Under the pieces are notes generated by a model. It was not told the DNA's origin and did no database searches. It saw only the letters and a program-made list of their open reading frames with translations. Positions 51,458 to 55,297 of a DNA stretch of 55,297 bases are shown here, piece after piece. A program made the translations under genes and the position numbers. The stretch spans positions 1 to 55,297 of the forward strand of contig NZ_JABMCJ010000060.1 of the NCBI RefSeq assembly GCF_013359755.1, given 5' to 3'. Origin of the DNA: Tardiphaga robiniae (lineage in GTDB: Bacteria; Pseudomonadota; Alphaproteobacteria; Rhizobiales; Xanthobacteraceae). How positions within the stretch are numbered: the first letter of the stretch is position 1; every line of letters starts with the position of its first letter.

Positions 51458-52393
51458 TCAGCGCGATGCCCCCATCAGCGCAGAAACATGGGCTGCGGCC
51501 GATTCTTTCAAGCCCTGCAGATCATAACCACCCTCGAGTACCGAGACAATGCGGCCACCGGCGGTGCTGTCGGCGAGATCCATCAGCTTGCGCGTCACCC
51601 AGCCGAAATCCTCGGCGTCCAGATTAAGCGACGCGAGCGGATCGCGACGATGCGCATCGAAGCCGGCGGAGATGATCAGCAGTTCCGGTGCGAATTTCTG
51701 CAGTTGCGGCAGGATGAGATTGTCGAAGGCAGAGCGAAATTTTGCACTGCCGTCGCCGTCATGCAGCGGGGCATTGACGACCGTGTCGTGCTCGCCGCGC
51801 TCCTGGGATGCACCGGTACCGGGAAACAGCGGCATCTGATGTGTCGAGCAATACATCACGGTGGGGTCGGCCCAGAAAATGTCCTGCGTGCCATTGCCAT
51901 GGTGGACGTCGAAATCCACGACGGCCGCGCGGGTAATGCCGTAGGTGCGCTGCGCATACCGCGCTGCAATCGCGGCCTGATCGAAGAAGCAGAAGCCCAT
52001 CGGTTTGTTGTGCTCGGCATGATGGCCGGGCGGGCGGGTCGCGACGAAGGCATTGCTGTGCTCGCCTTTCATCACCGCGTCGGTCGCCGCGATTGCGCCG
52101 CCGACGCCGCGCATCACCGCTTCCCAGGTGCCGGGGGACATCGACGTGTCGCCGTCGAGATAGACGAGGCCGCTGCTCGGCGCGACATGGCGCAGCTCAT
52201 CGATGTAATGATTGTCATGACAGAGGCTGACGACGTCGAGATTGCCCTCCGGCGCTTCGCCCCGCACCAGCGCGTTGAAGCGGTCTTCGCTGAGTGCCTG
52301 CGCCACCGCGCGCATACGGTCGGGGCGTTCGGGATGACCGGGCGGCGTGAGGTGATCGAGCGAGGCCGGATGGCTCAGAAGAAGTGTCGTCAT
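51458..52393 (-). CDS. Histone-deacetylase-family protein (acetoin utilisation/APAH type)
   Basis: 311 residues of the arginase-deacetylase fold. The active-site RPPGHHAEHN, the zinc site in DFDVHHGNG, the GFDAHRRDPL motif and the EGGYDL end are all present. Members remove acetyl groups from polyamines, acetoin-related proteins or other substrates; bacteria have no histones of the usual kind. ATG 52393 is favoured (MTTLLLSHPASLDH), with the frame open a further five codons. First gene of the xseB run, 91 bases upstream. Confidence 0.9.
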   Translation of the reverse strand: MTTLLLSHPASLDHLTPPGHPERPDRMRAVAQALSEDRFNALVRGEAPEGNLDVVSLCHDNHYIDELRHVAPSSGLVYLDGDTSMSPGTWEAVMRGVGGAIAATDAVMKGEHSNAFVATRPPGHHAEHNKPMGFCFFDQAAIAARYAQRTYGITRAAVVDFDVHHGNGTQDIFWADPTVMYCSTHQMPLFPGTGASQERGEHDTVVNAPLHDGDGSAKFRSAFDNLILPQLQKFAPELLIISAGFDAHRRDPLASLNLDAEDFGWVTRKLMDLADSTAGGRIVSVLEGGYDLQGLKESAAAHVSALMGASR

Positions 52394-52701
52394 GCAAATG
52401 GTCCGCAAGCGCAGGGTGCGCTGGTATGATGAGACGATAACCTAGCCGGTCAGGTCAGGTTCCGATAGGGGGCATCGCTGGTGCGGTCGTCCCCTAACAA
52501 AGCTACCGATCAGAATTATGGATCGCTTTCTTCACATTCGATTCATGTCGTTTCATCGACACCGCCTGACGCCGCGGAATTGAAATGCGCGTTAAGTCGC
52601 GGCTGCTATCGGTGGAGGCCGCGGCATTCTGCGGAGAAGGTGCGCATATTCCATCGTCGGACTCCGCAGTTGCGCTCGCGTCTGGGGTGGGTTCGTACGC
52701 G
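52394..52701. other. Divergent promoter region, HDAC-family and GGDEF-EAL genes
   Basis: The 308-base gap holds start signals of both divergent genes. I see no repeat or recognisable operator; the frame of the GGDEF-EAL gene is open back to 52585, but the segment looks non-coding. Confidence 0.35.
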
Positions 52702-54777
52702 ATGAGTGAATCGAGATATCCAAGGCGCGTACCCCATCTCTTGCGTTCGGTGTGGCCGTTCGTTGCCATCGTCTTGCTGCAGGCATTTCTCGCCGGCACC
52801 AGCATCCACATCCTGTCGTCGGTCCGCGCCTATGTCACCGGCGAAAGCCGATGGTCGAAGGGGCAGATGGAGGCGGTGCATGCACTCAGCCTCTATGCCG
52901 AGACCGGCGACGACAGATATTATCGCCGTTATCAGGCGAGCATCGCCGTGCCGCTCGGAGATCTCATCGCGCGCCGCGCGCTCGAACAGGCGGTGCCGGA
53001 TCTGCGGGCTGCCTATGACGGATTCCTGCAAGGCGGCAACGATGCCGCAGACATCCCCGGCATGATCTCGCTGTTTCGCAATTTCAGCAAGGTCGTCTAT
53101 CTCGCCCGAGCCATCGAGACCTGGCACGCCACCGATCCCGTGATCCAGAATTTGGTCGATACGGCCGACGCCATTCACGCCAGCGTCATCGATGGCAAGG
53201 TGGGATCGATGCGCCTCGCCGCCCTGAAGGCGCAGATCGACCAGATCAATGAACAGACCTCGCCGCTGGCAGTGGAGTTCTCCCGGCGCCTCGGCATCGG
53301 CTCCCGCGCCATTCAAGGCATTCTGCTGGTCGCCAATGTGTTCACCGCGGCGCTGTTGATCCTGCTCGGCATCTGGCGGACACGTAATCTGCTGATCCAG
53401 CGTCAGCGCTTCGAGACGGCGCTGAAGATCGAGAAGGAGCGTGAGCAGAAATACATCTCACGTCTCGCGTTCCAGGCCTCGCATGATGCACTGACGGGGC
53501 TGGCGAACCGCCGCGAATTCGAGCGGCGGGTCCAATACGCATTGCCGCGGATCGACGCCGATGCGCGGCCGCATGCACTGATGTTCCTCGATCTCGATCA
53601 ATTCAAGATCGTCAACGACACCTGTGGCCATGCTGCCGGCGATCATCTGCTGCGGCAGGTCTCGGGCATACTGAAAAAACATCTGCGCCCGGACAATCTG
53701 TTGGCCCGCCTTGGCGGCGATGAATTCGCCGTGCTGCTGGAGCGTTGCGAGCCGGATCGTGCGGCGGCGACCGCCGAGCGATTGCGGCGGACGGTCGAAG
53801 AGCTGAACTTCGTCTGGAACGGACGTTCGTTCAACGTCACCGTCAGTATCGGACTCGTCTGTATCGCGCAGCCCGAGGTGACGCTGGAAGAAGCGCTACG
53901 CGCGGCCGATGCGGCTTGCTACATGGCCAAGGAGAAAGGCCGCAATCGCGTTACACTGCATCAGCCCAGCGATTCCGAATTGCTGCAGCGGTTCGGCGAA
54001 ATGAACTGGGTACAGCGCATTCACGATGCGCTGGAACAGGATCGCTTCTGTCTCTATGCCCAGAAGATCATTCCGCTCAGCGAGCGCGAGGATGGCACTC
54101 TGCATGTCGAACTGTTGTTGCGGCTGCGCGACGAGGCGGGGCAACTGGTTGCGCCCGGCCATTTCATTCCCGCGGCAGAACGTTATGGTTTGATGACGCT
54201 GATCGATCGCTGGGTGGTCAGGAATGCGTTCATCATTCTCGCCGCGCGATTGGTCGAAGGTGCGACGCCGGTCTCGACCTGCGCCATCAACCTGTCCGGC
54301 GCGACATTCAAAGATGAAAGCTTTCTGGACTATGTCCGCGAGCAGTTCCGCATCTATCGGATACCGCCGACCATCATCTGCTTCGAGATCACCGAGACAA
54401 GCGCCATCGCCAATCTCGCCGACGCCAATAAATTCATCCAGGCGCTGCAGCAGATCGGTTGCCGCTTCTCGCTGGACGATTTTGGCAGCGGCATGTCGTC
54501 CTTCGCCTATCTCAAGCACCTGCCTGTGGACTATCTCAAGATCGATGGCTCCTTCGTCAAGGACATGCTCACCGATCCGATCGACCGCGCCATGGTCGAG
54601 ATGATCAGCCATATCGGCAAGATCATGGGCAAGCGCACGGTGGCCGAATTCGTCGAGAGCGCCGAGATCATCACGGCGCTCACCGAGATCGGCGTGGACT
54701 TTGCGCAGGGCTATGCGGTGGGCAGGCCGGAGCCGTTCGATGTCCATAGCGAGATCGACCGGAGGAACGTGGCGTAG
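52702..54777 (+). CDS. Membrane GGDEF-EAL protein (cyclic-di-GMP turnover)
   Basis: 691 residues from ATG 52702: TM1 at about 15-33, a ~185-residue periplasmic domain, TM2 at about 204-223, then GGDEF (RLGGDEF, 338-342) and EAL domains. The GGDEF motif is intact, so diguanylate cyclase activity is possible; the inhibitory I-site reads RPDN at 329-332, not RxxD. The EAL side has ELLLRL, NLSGATF, FEITET, LDDFGSG, KIDGSF, AEFVES and AQGYAVGRP, so the phosphodiesterase residues seem complete. It may be bifunctional, with cyclase or phosphodiesterase dominance set by an extracytoplasmic signal. Start between 52585 and 52702 is uncertain. Confidence 0.9.
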   Translation: MSESRYPRRVPHLLRSVWPFVAIVLLQAFLAGTSIHILSSVRAYVTGESRWSKGQMEAVHALSLYAETGDDRYYRRYQASIAVPLGDLIARRALEQAVPDLRAAYDGFLQGGNDAADIPGMISLFRNFSKVVYLARAIETWHATDPVIQNLVDTADAIHASVIDGKVGSMRLAALKAQIDQINEQTSPLAVEFSRRLGIGSRAIQGILLVANVFTAALLILLGIWRTRNLLIQRQRFETALKIEKEREQKYISRLAFQASHDALTGLANRREFERRVQYALPRIDADARPHALMFLDLDQFKIVNDTCGHAAGDHLLRQVSGILKKHLRPDNLLARLGGDEFAVLLERCEPDRAAATAERLRRTVEELNFVWNGRSFNVTVSIGLVCIAQPEVTLEEALRAADAACYMAKEKGRNRVTLHQPSDSELLQRFGEMNWVQRIHDALEQDRFCLYAQKIIPLSEREDGTLHVELLLRLRDEAGQLVAPGHFIPAAERYGLMTLIDRWVVRNAFIILAARLVEGATPVSTCAINLSGATFKDESFLDYVREQFRIYRIPPTIICFEITETSAIANLADANKFIQALQQIGCRFSLDDFGSGMSSFAYLKHLPVDYLKIDGSFVKDMLTDPIDRAMVEMISHIGKIMGKRTVAEFVESAEIITALTEIGVDFAQGYAVGRPEPFDVHSEIDRRNVA

Positions 54778-54862
54778 AAGGTGGAGCGGTTGAATTTCAT
54801 GATCGTCATGGCCAGATGGCGCGAAGCGAGCTTCGCAATAATCCCAGGCCTCTCCCCACGTC

Positions 54863-54943
54863 ATGGCCGGGCTTGACCCGGCCATCCATCTTTCTTGTGC
54901 GACGGTGTGCGGGCCAAGCTGGATCCCCGGGTCAAGCCCGGGG
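54863..54943. repeat. Two short palindromic repeats
   Basis: ATGGCCGGG-CTTGA-CCCGGCCAT (54863-54885) and CCCCGGG-TCAAG-CCCGGGG (54925-54943). Both belong to the same family as 337-421 and 25337-25367. The rest of 54778-54983 shows no gene. Confidence 0.7.
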
Positions 54944-54983
54944 GTGACACCTGTGGTGCGGCGCCTTCATCGCGCCGTCGTAG

Positions 54984-55287
54984 ATTCAACTGTCAAACAG
55001 CCACTGCTCTTCAGACATGCGTCATTACCCCCGTTGTTTGCGGCGCGGGGGCGCCGTCGTCTTTTGCATTCCCGCCCCCTGTGAGAGGGCGTGCGGAACG
55101 CCGGGTGCCCGTTGCACCCTTGGGCCTGATGCGAATGCGGTCTTCCGCAGGTTAGTGTGCATCAGGACTTTCGGAGGCGCCGAGCGATTGCCCGGCGTTC
55201 CGCATGCGGTGTTTTTTCGGTTGCTTGCACATCTGCCATGGCGAACGGTCCCATCACCAAAATTAATGTCCCAGGGCGGAGGGACAG
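54984..55287. repeat. Right arm of the ~300-base inverted repeat
   Basis: Reverse-complement match of 1-301, inner part nearly identical. The open frame from 55017 corresponds to the mirror of frames in the left arm and looks spurious. The match again reaches close to the window end, leaving about ten bases that do not align well. Confidence 0.85.
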
Positions 55288-55297
55288 GGTAGCCGCA

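Noticed and set aside
55017-55292. 91-residue open frame in the right repeat arm
   Set aside because: Lies in the inverted repeat, is not supported by a ribosome-binding site or family, and is only partly preserved in the left arm.
1-55297. tRNA, rRNA, CRISPR array, prophage or insertion sequence
   Set aside because: I looked for cloverleaf ends, regular direct repeats, integrase and transposase motifs and found none.

Overview
The window is 55.3 kb of GC-rich DNA, almost fully packed with genes on both strands. Protein families, gene order (hemE/hemF, cbbR-cbbF, xseB...dxs-tlyA) and small dispersed palindromes (cores such as GTCATGCCCGGG and CCTCTCCCCGC) point to an alphaproteobacterium of the Hyphomicrobiales, most likely the Bradyrhizobium / Rhodopseudomonas / Afipia group. 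It looks like an ordinary chromosomal stretch. I see no rRNA, tRNA, CRISPR, prophage, integrase or intact insertion sequence.

Layout. 1-586: dispersed repeats, including one arm of a ~300-base inverted repeat whose other arm closes the window (54984-55287). 0.6-3.4 kb: heme genes (hemE and hemF divergent, a heme oxygenase convergent) with an FNR/FixK-type box between hemE and hemF. 3.5-8.0 kb: cbbR divergent from cbbF (fructose-1,6-bisphosphatase), a small unknown protein and an unassigned thiamine-diphosphate enzyme. 8.2-10.8 kb: an MhqD-type hydrolase and MhqO-type ring-cleaving dioxygenase pair with a divergent LysR regulator. 10.8-16.5 kb: a UvrD-like helicase, a chemoreceptor, a lone receiver protein and a Crp-type regulator. 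16.7-19.9 kb: an ABC-2 type transporter and a transglutaminase-like protein. 20-25.3 kb: glgX and an alpha-glucosidase (alpha-glucan breakdown) around an arginase and a small secreted protein.

25.4-34.7 kb is the most interesting block. It holds two divergent peptide-type solute-binding proteins, each with a sigma-54 (-24/-12) promoter match. One of them leads a run of DppB/DppC permeases, an ATPase, a tiny AtzG-like (DUF4089) protein, an amidase and a second ATPase, with very short gaps or ATGA overlaps from the permeases on. I read it as a nitrogen-controlled system that imports an amide-type compound and hydrolyses it in the cytoplasm.

34.7-44.7 kb: CinA-type amidohydrolase, secreted metallo-beta-lactamase-fold hydrolase, GcvA-like regulator facing a DUF1127/GNAT pair, short-chain dehydrogenases, LysR, enoyl-CoA hydratase-like protein, AidB-type acyl-CoA dehydrogenase and epoxide-hydrolase-like protein. 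44.8-52.4 kb: a minus-strand housekeeping run (histone-deacetylase-family protein, xseB, an unknown membrane protein with a GHSSG motif, dxs, nucleoside deoxyribosyltransferase, tlyA, RumA-type RNA methyltransferase). 52.7-54.8 kb: a membrane GGDEF-EAL protein.

Start codons were chosen by hand from ribosome-binding sites and family length. Several genes probably start at GTG or TTG. Functions rest on motif recognition by eye, with no database search.
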